Origin: an uncultured Oscillibacter sp.
Lineage (GTDB): Bacteria; Bacillota; Clostridia; Oscillospirales; Oscillospiraceae
Length of the DNA: 64,000 nucleotides
NCBI RefSeq assembly: GCF_900544955.1
Contig: NZ_UQXD01000007.1
Location: 1-64,000, forward strand
Direction of reading: 5' to 3'
This document shows positions 34,191-45,511 of this stretch, piece by piece. Position 1 is the first letter of the stretch. Every line of letters begins with the position of its first letter. The notes beneath the pieces are model-generated. The model was not told the origin of the DNA and did no database searches. It saw nothing but the letters and a program-made list of their open reading frames with translations. The position numbers were made by a program, and so were the translations under genes.

Positions 34191-34531
34191 GGCGCCGCCT
34201 CCAGCAAGTCCAGCTTCCGGCACAGCCGCAAAAAGGTGTCGTTCAGCTCCCTCCAGGAGACCGTCGCGGTTTTGCTCCTGGCCACCAGGATGATGTCGTA
34301 CCCCTGGCGGAGCCTGTAGCCGTTGAGCCGGTAGACCTCCCGCAGCCGCCGCCGGGCGCGGTTGCGCACCACGGCATGACCCAGCTTGACGGAGGCCGTC
34401 AGCCCCAGGCGGTTACGGCCCAGCCGGTTTTTCCGGCAGTACACCACCATACCCCCGCCCACGGCGGAGGCGCCCTTTTGATACAGCCGGCGAAACTCAT
34501 GATTCTCTTTCAGTGTCACCGCTCGCTTCAT
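34187..34531 (-). CDS. rnpA: Ribonuclease P protein component
   Basis: A 114-residue basic protein cofactor of RNase P, which matures tRNA 5' ends. The RNR signature is present as VVRNRARRRLREVYR, preceded by the typical N-terminus ENHEFRRLYQKG. It lies between rpmH and yidD in the standard order. Confidence 0.95.
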   Translation of the reverse strand: MKRAVTLKENHEFRRLYQKGASAVGGGMVVYCRKNRLGRNRLGLTASVKLGHAVVRNRARRRLREVYRLNGYRLRQGYDIILVARSKTATVSWRELNDTFLRLCRKLDLLEAAP

Positions 34532-34658
34532 CTGCTCACCCTATCCTCTGCCTGCACATGCTTGTCCGCGGGAAACTCTTTTAGGGACGGAGGAATCCAA
34601 GAATTCCCGCCGTCCCTGAAGACGTCTGTTCAAGTGTCTCCCGCGCGTTCCGTTTCGC

Positions 34659-34799
34659 TTAGTAGGACAGACTGGCGCGGCCCTTGGCGCGGCGACGGGC
34701 CAGGACCTTGCGGCCGTTGGCGGTAGCCATTCTCTTGCGGAAACCGTGGACCTTCTGGCCATGCAGCTTCTTGGGCTGATAGGTACGTTTCGTTGCCAT
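34659..34799 (-). CDS. rpmH: 50S ribosomal protein L34
   Basis: A 46-residue L34 read on the minus strand from ATG 34799 to TAA 34661-34659: it begins MATKRTYQPKKLHGQ, continues VHGFRKRMATANG and ends RRRAKGRASLSY. Two residues longer than the usual 44. AGGAGG is placed ten bases before the start. It is too short to appear in gene lists with a 60-residue limit. Confidence 0.95.
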   Translation of the reverse strand: MATKRTYQPKKLHGQKVHGFRKRMATANGRKVLARRRAKGRASLSY

Positions 34800-34912
34800 G
34801 TTGAGACACCTCCTGTCAGAATTCCGGCCGCCTTGCGGCGGCGCTTACTCGACACCCCTCCTGACGGACGGGCGCAGTAACCTTACTCTAGACGCCTTGC
34901 GACGCATGGAAT

Positions 34913-34941
34913 AGTATACAGACTTTTTCAAAAGGTGTCAA
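34913..34941 (-). promoter_or_regulatory. Promoter of the rpmH-rnpA-yidD-yidC-jag operon
   Basis: Minus strand TTGACA (34941-34936), 17 bases, TATACT (34918-34913). Confidence 0.85.
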
Positions 34942-35087
34942 GAATAACTTGAAATTTCCGCAAACTTGCGGTTTTTCCCGCCCTTTCGGCACATTTTCTC
35001 TAAATCTGGTGGAATGACCCAAAAACTTACGCAAGATCTAGTCTCTTTTCCGCCAAATTTTTTCAACGCTTATTATTAGAATATGTA

Positions 35088-35116
35088 TTGCCACCCTCTC
35101 TCTTTTTTGCTATAAT
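35088..35116 (+). promoter_or_regulatory. Promoter of dnaA
   Basis: TTGCCA (35088-35093), a 17-base spacer and TATAAT (35111-35116), with a leader of about 40 bases. No TTATCCACA-like DnaA box overlaps it, so the usual direct autorepression is not evident. Confidence 0.8.
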
Positions 35117-35164
35117 ATTTCTGTCTTATTTTGTCCATTTTCAACTAGAGAGAGGTGTTTCCCT

Positions 35165-36487
35165 TTGAATTCCGTCGCTGACGTGTGGGACAACGTCTTG
35201 TCCCAGCTGCAACGTGAGCTCTCGGAAACCACCATCGCCACCTGGTTCGACGAACTGCGGGCGGTGGATATCCGAGGCAATACATTCATCCTCCACTGCG
35301 CCAACGATTTTAAGCGGGGCTATATCGAATCCCTGTTCCTGAAAAACATCAAGGCCGCCCTGCACGACATCTTCTCCACCGATTTCGAGGTCTCCATTCT
35401 GGACGACGCGGGCCTTGCCGCCGTAAACGGAGGGGAGGCAAAAAAGGCAAGTGACCGCTTTACCTCCGACGAGTTCACCTTCGAGACCTTCGTGGTGGGC
35501 CCCTCCAACAAGCTGGCCTACGCCGCCTCCATCGCCGTGGCGGAGCACCCGGCCCAGAACTACAACCCCCTACTGATCTATGGGGACTCGGGCCTCGGCA
35601 AAACCCATCTCATCTACGCCATCGCCAACGTCATCCGCCGGAACGACCCCAAGGCCAAAATCGCCTACGTGAAGGGGGACGACCTCACCAACGAGCTGGT
35701 GACCGCCATCCAGGCCGGCCCCAACAAAACCGCTGAGATGCGGGAGAAATACCGCCAGGCGGACCTGCTCCTGGTGGATGACGTCCAGTTCATCGCCGGC
35801 AAAAAGCAGACCCAGGAGGAGTTTTTTCACACCTTCAACAACCTCTACGAGTCCGGCCGCCAGATCGTGCTGACCTCTGACCGCCCCCCCTCCGAGATGA
35901 CCCAGCTGGAGGACCGGCTCCGCACCCGGTTTGAGTGGGGCCTCCTGGTGGACGTGGCGCCGCCGGATTTTGAAACCCGCATGGCCATCATTAAAAACAA
36001 GGCCGCGCTGCTGGGGCTGGATCTGCCGGACAAGATCACCGTCTACATCGCCCAGAACGTCACCTCCAACGTCCGCCAGCTGGAGGGGACCATCAACAAA
36101 ATTATGGCCTTCAAGGACCTCTTGGGCAACGACACCGACGAGGAGACCGTCTCCCGGGCCATTCAGGACATGCTGCGGCGGAACAACGAGTACATCCCCA
36201 CCCCGGAGGCCATTCTGGACTACATCAGCAAGTACTACAATGTGGAGGAGTCCGTCATTCGGGGCCAACAGCGCATCCGGGACGCGGTGCAGGCCCGGCA
36301 GATCGCCATTTACCTCATCCGCAGCATGACGAACCTCTCCCTGGACGACATCGGCAAGGAGTTCGACAACCGGGACCACTCCACGGTTCTCTACTCCATC
36401 CAGCAGGTGGAGAAGAAGATGAAAAAGGACGCCTCCTTTGCGGAGATGGTGAAGGAGATCAAGACCAACATCAACGCCAAACGCTGA
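35165..36487 (+). CDS. dnaA: Chromosomal replication initiator DnaA
   Basis: A 440-residue AAA+ initiator. Domain I (1-75, WFDELRAV) is followed by a short linker, the AAA+ domain with Walker A GDSGLGKTH (140-148) and Walker B LLLVDDVQF, and the DNA-binding domain IV with the signature DNRDHSTVLYSIQQVEKKM near the C-terminus. The start is TTG 35165, eight bases after AGAGAGGTG. Domain II is very short compared with Bacillus. The gene is flanked by the DnaA-box region at its 3' side and anchors the origin. Confidence 0.97.
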   Translation: MNSVADVWDNVLSQLQRELSETTIATWFDELRAVDIRGNTFILHCANDFKRGYIESLFLKNIKAALHDIFSTDFEVSILDDAGLAAVNGGEAKKASDRFTSDEFTFETFVVGPSNKLAYAASIAVAEHPAQNYNPLLIYGDSGLGKTHLIYAIANVIRRNDPKAKIAYVKGDDLTNELVTAIQAGPNKTAEMREKYRQADLLLVDDVQFIAGKKQTQEEFFHTFNNLYESGRQIVLTSDRPPSEMTQLEDRLRTRFEWGLLVDVAPPDFETRMAIIKNKAALLGLDLPDKITVYIAQNVTSNVRQLEGTINKIMAFKDLLGNDTDEETVSRAIQDMLRRNNEYIPTPEAILDYISKYYNVEESVIRGQQRIRDAVQARQIAIYLIRSMTNLSLDDIGKEFDNRDHSTVLYSIQQVEKKMKKDASFAEMVKEIKTNINAKR

Positions 36488-36735
36488 CCCCAATCTCTCC
36501 ACAACCGCCGTGGAAAAGGAAAACTTCCCTGTGGAAAACCGCCCCCGTTCTCCCTGCCGTGGAAAACCCTGCCGATTCCTCCACATCCCCGGTGGAGGCG
36601 CAAAATATTGTCCCATCAGACATTTTCCGGCTTTTCCACAGTTTTTCCTTCTATGACTGCTTTTTCTAAATCCTAGTTCTTTTTTTCTGTTATAACAGAC
36701 ATAACCACCCTTATATAGAGAGGAAGCCTGCGCTT
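36488..36735. other. oriC: Putative oriC: DnaA-box cluster and AT-rich tract between dnaA and dnaN
   Basis: 248 bases with several 9-mers close to the DnaA box TTATCCACA. The best are TGTGGAAAA at 36530-36538 and TTTTCCACA at 36632-36640 (8 of 9 each); weaker ones are CGTGGAAAA at 36509 and 36558 and CTCTCCACA at 36495. They are followed by an AT-rich stretch (about 36640-36720) containing TATAA-type sequences, a plausible unwinding element. This placement agrees with the dnaA-dnaN origins of Firmicutes. The dnaN promoter must also be here, but no clear -35/-10 pair stands out. Confidence 0.75.
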
Positions 36736-37851
36736 ATGATGAAATTCTCCTGTGAAAAGGTCCTGCTGCAAAACGCCATCGCCGTGACCAGCCGGGCCGT
36801 GGCCCAAAAGAGCTCCATCCCCGCCCTGGAGGGCCTGCTGCTCCATGTGGACGAACAGCTCACCGTCTCCGGCTACAACATGCAGACCGGCATCCGCACC
36901 AAGCTGTCCGCCGACGTGGTCTCCGGCGGGGATATCGTGCTCAATGCCCGGCTCTTCGGCGATATTATTCGCCGGATGCCGGACGATGTGGTGACCTTTA
37001 CCGCCGACGACAAGCAGATGGTTCACCTCTGCTGCGGCGACGCGGACTTTGACATCCTGGGGCTGTCCGCCGCGGACTACCCGGATCTGCCGGAGGTGGA
37101 GGACGAGTACTCCGTCTCCATTCAGCAGAAGACCCTCCGCTCCATGATCGAGGAGGTGGCGTTTGCCGTCTCCACCAACGAGAGCCGCCCGGTTCACACC
37201 GGCGCCCTGTTTGAAATCAGCGACAAGGGCCTCGCCATGGTGGCGGTGGACGGGTTCCGCCTGGCGGTCCGGCGGGAGCCTCTGGAAAAAATTGACGGCG
37301 GCGCCTTCTCCTTTGTGGCCCCCGGCGCGGCGCTCAACGAGGTCAAGAGCATCTGCGGCGACACCGAGGACCTGGCCGCCGTGACCCTGGGCAAGCGGCA
37401 TATTCTCTTTGAGGTGGGGGACACGGAGCTGATCTGCCGCCGCCTGGAGGGGGAGTTTTTGGACTATAAGAACGCCATCCCCCGGAAAAACCCCATTTCC
37501 GTCCTGGCGGAAACGAAGGCCCTCATTGAGAGCATCGACCGGGTGTCCGTGGTGATCTCCGACAAGCTGAAAAGCCCCGTCCGGTGCCTGTTCGACCACG
37601 ACAAGGTACTCCTGTCCGCTAAAACCGGCAACGGCGAGGCAAAGGACGTGTGCCGCCTCTCCGGAGACGGCGGCGGCTTGGAAATCGGCTTCAACAACCG
37701 GTATTTGATGGAGGCCCTGCGGTATGCCCCTGCCGATACCGTCCGCATCGAGCTGAACACCGGCGTCTCCCCTGCCATCATCGTGCCGGTGGACGGGGAG
37801 GAGAATTTCCTCTATATGGTGCTGCCGGTCCGGCTGAAATCCGCGGAATAA
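36736..37851 (+). CDS. dnaN: DNA polymerase III beta subunit (sliding clamp)
   Basis: A 371-residue ring-forming clamp made of three similar domains of about 120 residues; it tethers DNA polymerase III and other partners. Beginning MKFSCEKVLLQNAIAVTSRAV and ending IVPVDGEENFLYMVLPVRL are typical of the family. ATG codons at 36736 and 36739 are both possible after GAGAGGAAG. Confidence 0.96.
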   Translation: MMKFSCEKVLLQNAIAVTSRAVAQKSSIPALEGLLLHVDEQLTVSGYNMQTGIRTKLSADVVSGGDIVLNARLFGDIIRRMPDDVVTFTADDKQMVHLCCGDADFDILGLSAADYPDLPEVEDEYSVSIQQKTLRSMIEEVAFAVSTNESRPVHTGALFEISDKGLAMVAVDGFRLAVRREPLEKIDGGAFSFVAPGAALNEVKSICGDTEDLAAVTLGKRHILFEVGDTELICRRLEGEFLDYKNAIPRKNPISVLAETKALIESIDRVSVVISDKLKSPVRCLFDHDKVLLSAKTGNGEAKDVCRLSGDGGGLEIGFNNRYLMEALRYAPADTVRIELNTGVSPAIIVPVDGEENFLYMVLPVRLKSAE

Positions 37852-37872
37852 CCGGGATATATGAGAGGACCA

Positions 37873-38136
37873 ATGGGAAAAAAGCCGCCGGGAAAACAGC
37901 GGGCGGCCATTGAAAAGGCCAGAATGTTTCTGGTTTTGGGGGCGGCGGGACTGATTATCTGTTGGATCTACGCGTCCTTTTTCTACGGCGGACGCAGCGG
38001 CGGATACTCGTGGATGAATTCGATTGCGGATATGACCAGCTTTGCCTGCCGGGAACCGGCGGGCGGCGCCATGGTGTTGGTCTCCTTGATCTTGTCCGTG
38101 ATCGGCCTGGTGGAGCTGTACAAGAGCAGAAAATAG
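37873..38136 (+). CDS. Small two-helix membrane protein, unknown
   Basis: An 87-residue protein with two hydrophobic helices (about 18-37 and 64-82) and a basic N-terminus. GAGAGGA just upstream supports ATG 37873 rather than 37861. It lies between dnaN and yaaA, a spot that is normally empty; the 20-base gaps suggest co-transcription. I do not recognise the family. Confidence 0.7.
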   Translation: MGKKPPGKQRAAIEKARMFLVLGAAGLIICWIYASFFYGGRSGGYSWMNSIADMTSFACREPAGGAMVLVSLILSVIGLVELYKSRK

Positions 38137-38156
38137 CCCATTCATAAAGGAGCGTT

Positions 38157-38372
38157 ATGAAGACAGTTGTAATTCAGACGGAGTTTATCAAGCTCCAGGA
38201 CCTGTTGAAATTTGCCAATCTGGTGGCCTCCGGCGGGGAGGCCAAGGACCGCATTCAGGCCGGGGAGGTCACCGTGGGCGGTGAGGTGTGCACCATGCGG
38301 GGCAAAAAAATCCGTCCCGGCGACGATGTGGGGTTCCAGGGACAGCACTACACGGTCTCCTATGCGGATTGA
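38157..38372 (+). CDS. yaaA: S4-domain RNA-binding protein YaaA/RlbA
   Basis: A 71-residue protein consisting of one S4 domain (LLKFANLVASGGEAKDRI, GEVTVGGEV, IRPGDDV). In Bacillus, YaaA is needed for ribosome assembly and always sits between dnaN and recF. Its end overlaps recF by 11 bases. AAAGGAG lies before ATG 38157. Confidence 0.93.
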   Translation: MKTVVIQTEFIKLQDLLKFANLVASGGEAKDRIQAGEVTVGGEVCTMRGKKIRPGDDVGFQGQHYTVSYAD

Positions 38373-39468
38373 CCGGCTGGAGCTGGAGTCCTTTCGGAAC
38401 TACGGCCATCAGGCGGCGGCGTTTGATGAGCGGTGCAACGTGATACTGGGGGAGAATGCCCAGGGCAAGACCAATCTGCTGGAGGCGGTGGTCTACCTCT
38501 CCTGTGGAAAATCCCCCCGGGCCAGAGTGGATCGGGATATGATCGGCTTTACTGCCGATGCCGCCCGCATCCAGGCCCAGGTTTTTGCCCGGGACCGGGA
38601 GTTTCAGGTTCGCGTGGACCTGTTCCGGAACCGGCGGCGAAAGATATCCGTGAACCAGGTGCCCGCCAAGACCAGCGCCGCCCTCAGCGAGGTCTATCAC
38701 ACGGTGTTTTTCTGTCCGGAGGATCTGTACCTCATCCGGGAGGGCCCCGCCGCCCGGCGGCGGCTGATGAATGTTGCGTTATGTCAACTCCGCCCCCGGT
38801 ATGCCGCCGCCCTCGCGGCCTATCACCGCTGCTACGAGCACAAGACCCGGATTCTCCGGGACGCGGAGGAGCGGCCGGACCTGCTGGCCGCCCTGCCGGA
38901 GTTCAACGAGGGACTGGTGCGGAACGGCGCGGTGCTGATCCACTACCGCCAGCAGTTTGCCGCGGCACTGAACACCTACGCGACCGTTCACCACCGGGAG
39001 TGCTCCGGCGGACGGGAGCGGTTGGACATCCGGTACGAGACGGTCTCCGCCGTCACGGACCCCGGGGCGGACATCGCGGTTTTGACGGAGCAGCTCCGCA
39101 GCCATATGGAGCGCCACCAGGCGGCGGAGCGGGCCTCCAGAATGTGCCTGTCCGGCCCCCACAAGGACGATCTAGCGGTGGAGATCGACGGACGGGAAGC
39201 CAAGAGTTTTGCCTCCCAGGGCCAGACCCGGACGGCGGCCCTCTCCATGAAGCTGGCGGAGCGGGAGATTTACAAAAACGCCACCGGCGAATATCCGGTG
39301 CTGCTGCTGGACGACGTGCTCAGCGAGCTGGATCCCCGGCGGCAGGAGTTTGTGCTCAACCGCATCGCGGGGGGACAGGTGTTCATCACCTGCTGCGAGG
39401 ACGACCGGCTGCCCCAGCTGCTGGGGGGGAAGGTGTTTCACGTGGAGCACGGGGTAATCACGGGATGA
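38362..39468 (+). CDS. recF: DNA replication and repair protein RecF
   Basis: A 368-residue SMC-like ATPase that loads RecA at gaps together with RecO and RecR. Walker A GENAQGKTN (about 30-38), the ABC signature region LSGPHKDDL, and Walker B VLLLDDVLSELD are visible. ATG 38362 lies inside the yaaA 3' end, so translation is coupled. The last codons encode FHVEHG and carry a 14 of 16 parS-like sequence (39434-39449). Confidence 0.95.
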   Translation: MRIDRLELESFRNYGHQAAAFDERCNVILGENAQGKTNLLEAVVYLSCGKSPRARVDRDMIGFTADAARIQAQVFARDREFQVRVDLFRNRRRKISVNQVPAKTSAALSEVYHTVFFCPEDLYLIREGPAARRRLMNVALCQLRPRYAAALAAYHRCYEHKTRILRDAEERPDLLAALPEFNEGLVRNGAVLIHYRQQFAAALNTYATVHHRECSGGRERLDIRYETVSAVTDPGADIAVLTEQLRSHMERHQAAERASRMCLSGPHKDDLAVEIDGREAKSFASQGQTRTAALSMKLAEREIYKNATGEYPVLLLDDVLSELDPRRQEFVLNRIAGGQVFITCCEDDRLPQLLGGKVFHVEHGVITG

Positions 39469-39552
39469 CCGGGAATGACTCTCGCCGCTGGCGGCGGTCT
39501 CCCTGCCCGGCAGGCCGTCAATCCGCCAAAAAGCAACGAAAAGGAGTCCGCC

Positions 39553-39819
39553 ATGTATCTGCACCTGGGCCAAAATGAAATCGTCCCGCAGCACCGGATC
39601 ATCGGTATTTTTGATCTGGACAAGTGCTCCACCTCCAAGCGTACCCGGGACTATCTCTCCGCCGCGGAGGCGGACGGCGTGGTGCTGGATATCTCCGGGG
39701 ACCTCCCCAAGTCCTTTGTGGTCTGCGACCACCCCTATCACCCGCAGATCGTCTATCTGTCCCAGTTAAATCCCAACACGCTGCAGCGGCGCTGGGAGAG
39801 CAACCGGCTGGAGCTGTAA
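39553..39819 (+). CDS. remB: Extracellular matrix regulator RemB (DUF370)
   Basis: An 88-residue DUF370 protein. RemB accompanies RemA, a DNA-binding activator of matrix genes in Bacillus, and lies between recF and gyrB there as here. MYLHLGQNEIVPQHRIIGIFDLDKCS is the family start (shortened here) and AAAAGGAG precedes ATG 39553. Biological role in this organism is not known. Confidence 0.9.
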   Translation: MYLHLGQNEIVPQHRIIGIFDLDKCSTSKRTRDYLSAAEADGVVLDISGDLPKSFVVCDHPYHPQIVYLSQLNPNTLQRRWESNRLEL

Positions 39820-39857
39820 GCGCTGCAAATTATGCAAAACCTCAGGGCAAGAAGAAA

Positions 39858-39882
39858 CGGGCCGGAAAACGGTTCCGGCCCG
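39858..39882 (+). terminator. Possible attenuating hairpin before gyrB
   Basis: Inverted repeat GGGCCGGAA/TTCCGGCCC followed by a moderately T-rich stretch, 35 bases before the gyrB start. Confidence 0.45.
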
Positions 39883-39916
39883 GCTCTTCTTGTCTTGTCA
39901 CGGAAGGAGTACCCAC

Positions 39917-41866
39917 ATGGCTGAAAATGAAATCTTGAATTCCACCGCAGTGGACACCGCAAATGAATACGACGCCTCGGAAATTCAGGTGCTGGAGGGG
40001 CTGGAGGCCGTCCGCAAGCGCCCCGGCATGTATATCGGCTCCACCTCTGCCTCCGGTCTTCACCACCTGGTGTATGAGATTGTGGACAACGCCATCGACG
40101 AGGCGCTGGCGGGCTACTGCACCGACATTCATGTGCAGATCAACGAGGACGGCACCATCACCGTGGTGGACAATGGCCGCGGCATCCCCGTGGGCATCCA
40201 GGCCCAGACCGGCAAGCCCGCGCTGGAGGTGGTGTATACCGTCCTCCACGCCGGCGGCAAGTTCGGCGGCGGGGGCTATAAGGTCTCCGGCGGCCTCCAC
40301 GGCGTGGGCGCCTCGGTGGTGAACGCCCTGAGCGAGTGGCTGACCGTACAGGTCCACTTGGACGGAAACATCTATGAGATGAAGTTCTCCCGGGGCAGCA
40401 TCACCCAGGAGATGCGGATTGTGGGCACCACGGACCGCACCGGCACCACCGTCACCTTCAAGCCCGACGGGGAGATTTTCGAGGACACCACCTACCAGTA
40501 CGACACCCTTCACACCCGGATGCGGGAGGAGGCCTTCCTGAACGCGGGACTGCGCATCTGCATCGCGGACAAGCGCCCCGGCCAGGAGCAGGAGGACAGC
40601 ATGTGCTACGCCGGCGGCATCCGGGAGTTTGTCACCTGGCTGAACCGGAACAAGGACCCGCTGCACAAGGAGGTCATCTACATGATCGGGCAGCGGGAGG
40701 ACTCCGTGGCGGAGGTGGCCATTCAGTACAACGACGGCTACAATGAGACCCTGCTCTCCTTTGCCAACAACGTCCACACCCCGGAGGGCGGCATGCACGA
40801 GGAGGGCTTCAAGCGGGCGCTGACCACGGTGCTCAACAACTACGGCCGGAAGATCAAGATGCTGAAGGACGACGAGAAGATCTCCGGCGAGGACTGCCGG
40901 GAGGGTTTGACCTGCGTCATCTCCGTGAAGCTGACCGACGCCCAGTTTGAGGGCCAGACCAAGGCCAAGCTGGGAAACAGCGAGATCAGGACCCTGGTGA
41001 ACAACATTGTGACGGCCAAGCTGGACACCTTCTTGGAGGAGAACCCCCAGGTGGGCCGCATGATTCTGGACAAGGCCCTCACCGCCAACCGCGCCCGGGA
41101 GGCCGCCAAGAAGGCCCGGGAGTCCATCCGGCGGAAGACCGCATTGGGCGGCGCCGCCATGCCGGACAAGCTGCGGGACTGCAATGAGAACAACCCGGAA
41201 TTGACGGAAATCTACATCGTCGAGGGCGACTCCGCCGGCGGCTCCGCCACCCAGGGCCGGGACTCCCGGTTCCAGGCCATCCTCCCCCTGTGGGGCAAGA
41301 TGCTGAATGTGGAAAAGGCCCGGGCGGATAAGGTGTACGGCAACGACAAGCTCCAACCGGTCATCACGGCGCTGGGCGCCGGCATCGGCGAGGAGTTCGA
41401 CCCCGCCAAGCTCCGCTACCACAAGGTCATCATCATGGCGGATGCCGATGTGGACGGCTCCCATATCCGCACGCTGCTGCTGACCTTCTTCTTCCGCTTC
41501 ATGCGGCCCCTCATCGAGCAGGGATACGTCTACTCCGCCGTGCCCCCCCTCTACAAGCTGAGCCGGGGCAGAACCGTACGGGTGGCCTTCTCCGACGAGG
41601 AGCGGGACCAGGTGTCCGCCGAGATGCGGGCGGGCAACCCCAATGTGAAAATCGACATCTCCCGGTTTAAGGGCCTGGGCGAGATGAACCCCCACGAGCT
41701 GTGGGAGACCACCATGGATCCGGAAAAGCGGACCCTGCGCCGCATCACCCTGGACGACGCCGTGAAGGCCGACGAGACCTTCACCATTCTCATGGGCGAG
41801 AAGGTGGAGCCCCGGAAGGAATTCATTGAGAAGAACGCCCGGTATGCGGTGAATTTGGACTACTGA
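39917..41866 (+). CDS. gyrB: DNA gyrase subunit B
   Basis: A 649-residue ATPase subunit of gyrase, introducing negative supercoils with GyrA. The GHKL ATPase domain shows EIVDNAIDEALAG, VDNGRGIPVG and GGLHGVGASVVN; the Toprim domain shows EGDSAGGSA and ADADVDGSHIRTLLL; and the C-terminal RYAVNLDY end is typical. ATG 39917 is ten bases after GGAAGGAG. gyrA follows after 39 bases. Confidence 0.97.
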   Translation: MAENEILNSTAVDTANEYDASEIQVLEGLEAVRKRPGMYIGSTSASGLHHLVYEIVDNAIDEALAGYCTDIHVQINEDGTITVVDNGRGIPVGIQAQTGKPALEVVYTVLHAGGKFGGGGYKVSGGLHGVGASVVNALSEWLTVQVHLDGNIYEMKFSRGSITQEMRIVGTTDRTGTTVTFKPDGEIFEDTTYQYDTLHTRMREEAFLNAGLRICIADKRPGQEQEDSMCYAGGIREFVTWLNRNKDPLHKEVIYMIGQREDSVAEVAIQYNDGYNETLLSFANNVHTPEGGMHEEGFKRALTTVLNNYGRKIKMLKDDEKISGEDCREGLTCVISVKLTDAQFEGQTKAKLGNSEIRTLVNNIVTAKLDTFLEENPQVGRMILDKALTANRAREAAKKARESIRRKTALGGAAMPDKLRDCNENNPELTEIYIVEGDSAGGSATQGRDSRFQAILPLWGKMLNVEKARADKVYGNDKLQPVITALGAGIGEEFDPAKLRYHKVIIMADADVDGSHIRTLLLTFFFRFMRPLIEQGYVYSAVPPLYKLSRGRTVRVAFSDEERDQVSAEMRAGNPNVKIDISRFKGLGEMNPHELWETTMDPEKRTLRRITLDDAVKADETFTILMGEKVEPRKEFIEKNARYAVNLDY

Positions 41867-41905
41867 TGAAAACAATGGGTCTTCCACAAGGAGGAAAACG
41901 ATAGG

Positions 41906-44407
<2,502 letters not shown>

Positions 44408-44419
44408 GGAGGAAGCGCC

Positions 44420-44767
44420 ATGGCAAGAAAGCGGATGACCTACCGCCCCAGCAAGGCCCAGGGGGTGTTCGGCGTGGTCTGGGGCGGCATCTTCGTCGTC
44501 CTGGGCCTGGCGGTGGCCATTCCCCACTTCGGCGCCTTCGGCATTCTCTGGACGCTGATGGCCCTGGGCATCACCTGCGCCAACGCCTACCGCGCCTTCG
44601 GAAAGAACTACGCGGGACCGGAAATCCACATCGAGGACGACGGCCCCTCCGAGGACGGCGTCTCCCCGGAGGCCCGTCTCCAGGAGCTCCGCAATCTCTA
44701 CGACCGCAGCCTCATCACCGAGGAGGAGTACGAGGAGAAGCGGAAGGAGATTTTGAAGGACCTGTAA
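44420..44767 (+). CDS. SHOCT-domain membrane protein
   Basis: A 115-residue protein with two membrane helices (about 17-36 and 40-56), an acidic linker and a C-terminal SHOCT motif (LQELRNLYDRSLITEEEYEEKRKEIL, shown in outline). SHOCT domains mediate oligomerisation in many unrelated bacterial proteins. It lies 12 bases after gyrA with GGAGGAAG upstream. Function unknown. Confidence 0.85.
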   Translation: MARKRMTYRPSKAQGVFGVVWGGIFVVLGLAVAIPHFGAFGILWTLMALGITCANAYRAFGKNYAGPEIHIEDDGPSEDGVSPEARLQELRNLYDRSLITEEEYEEKRKEILKDL

Positions 44768-44774
44768 ACCCCAC

Positions 44775-44802
44775 CATGAGAGCGGCTTAGGCCGCTCTCA
44801 TG
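44775..44802 (+). repeat. Perfect 12-bp inverted repeat before rnhA
   Basis: CATGAGAGCGGC-TTAG-GCCGCTCTCATG, directly after the SHOCT gene and 17 bases before rnhA. There is no T run, so it may be a weak terminator, an mRNA structure near the rnhA ribosome binding site, or a protein-binding site. Confidence 0.6.
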
Positions 44803-44819
44803 AATTCCATGGAGGTCAT

Positions 44820-45257
44820 ATGAAAGAAGTCACCATCTACACCGACGGCGCCTGCTCCGGCAATCCCGGGCCGGGGGGCTGGGGGGCCATTTTGCTGTAC
44901 GGCCCCCACCGGCGGGAGTTGTCCGGCGGCGCGGCGGACACCACCAACAACCGCATGGAGCTCACCGCCGTCATCGAGGCGCTGTCGCTTTTGAAGGAGC
45001 CCTGCGTGGTGGATCTGTGGTCCGACTCCAAGTACGTCATCGACGGCCTCTCCAAGGGCTGGGCCAAAGGCTGGCAGCGGCGGGGCTGGGTGAAGTCCGA
45101 CAAGAAGCCCGCCCTGAACCCGGATCTGTGGGAACGGCTGCTGGAGCTGACGGACACCCACTCCCTGCGCTACCACTGGGTCAAGGGCCACGCGGAAAAC
45201 GCGTACAACAACCGCTGCGACGAGCTGGCGGTGGCGGAGAGCCGGAAGTACAAATGA
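44820..45257 (+). CDS. rnhA: Ribonuclease HI
   Basis: A 145-residue RNase HI that cuts the RNA strand of RNA-DNA hybrids such as R-loops and primers. The catalytic set is complete: Asp9 (YTDGACSGNPGPGG), Glu47 (NNRMELTAV), Asp69 (WSDSKYV), His124 and Asp134 (HWVKGHAENAYNNRCDELA). Size matches E. coli RnhA. TGGAGG lies just before ATG 44820. Confidence 0.96.
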   Translation: MKEVTIYTDGACSGNPGPGGWGAILLYGPHRRELSGGAADTTNNRMELTAVIEALSLLKEPCVVDLWSDSKYVIDGLSKGWAKGWQRRGWVKSDKKPALNPDLWERLLELTDTHSLRYHWVKGHAENAYNNRCDELAVAESRKYK

Positions 45258-45442
45258 GGGTGCCGGCGGGGAGATTCCGGGAAAAACGGGCAGATTGGCC
45301 AAAGAAACCGGAAAATCGACCCATCATTTACAATCTGTTCACAGGAAACACATAATTCGGTAAAGATTATCGGGTATCTTAATACTCAAGCAAAGGGTCC
45401 TCCCAACCCGATGCATTTTCTCCCTCCTAAAACACACACAGC

Positions 45443-45471
45443 AAAAAGGACCGCCACCGGCGGTCCTTTTT
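45443..45471 (+). terminator. Intrinsic terminator upstream of nadE
   Basis: Stem AAAAGGACCG/CGGTCCTTTT with loop CCACCGG, ending TTTTTGTG. Confidence 0.8.
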
Positions 45472-45482
45472 GTGCCCTTTTC

Positions 45483-45511
45483 TTGTCAAGCGGGACAAAC
45501 CGGTGTACAAT
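45483..45511 (+). promoter_or_regulatory. Promoter of nadE
   Basis: TTGTCA (45483-45488), a 17-base spacer and TACAAT (45506-45511), 40 bases before the start codon. Confidence 0.8.

Larger units (their letters stand above)
34800..35164. other. rpmH-dnaA divergent intergenic region (left part of the origin)
   Basis: 365 bases of low GC compared with the genes around it, holding back-to-back promoters for rpmH and dnaA. The 180 bases between them are AT-rich, with a GC-rich hairpin CCGCAAACTTGCGG (34959-34972). I found no good DnaA box here; those are on the other side of dnaA. Confidence 0.7.
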
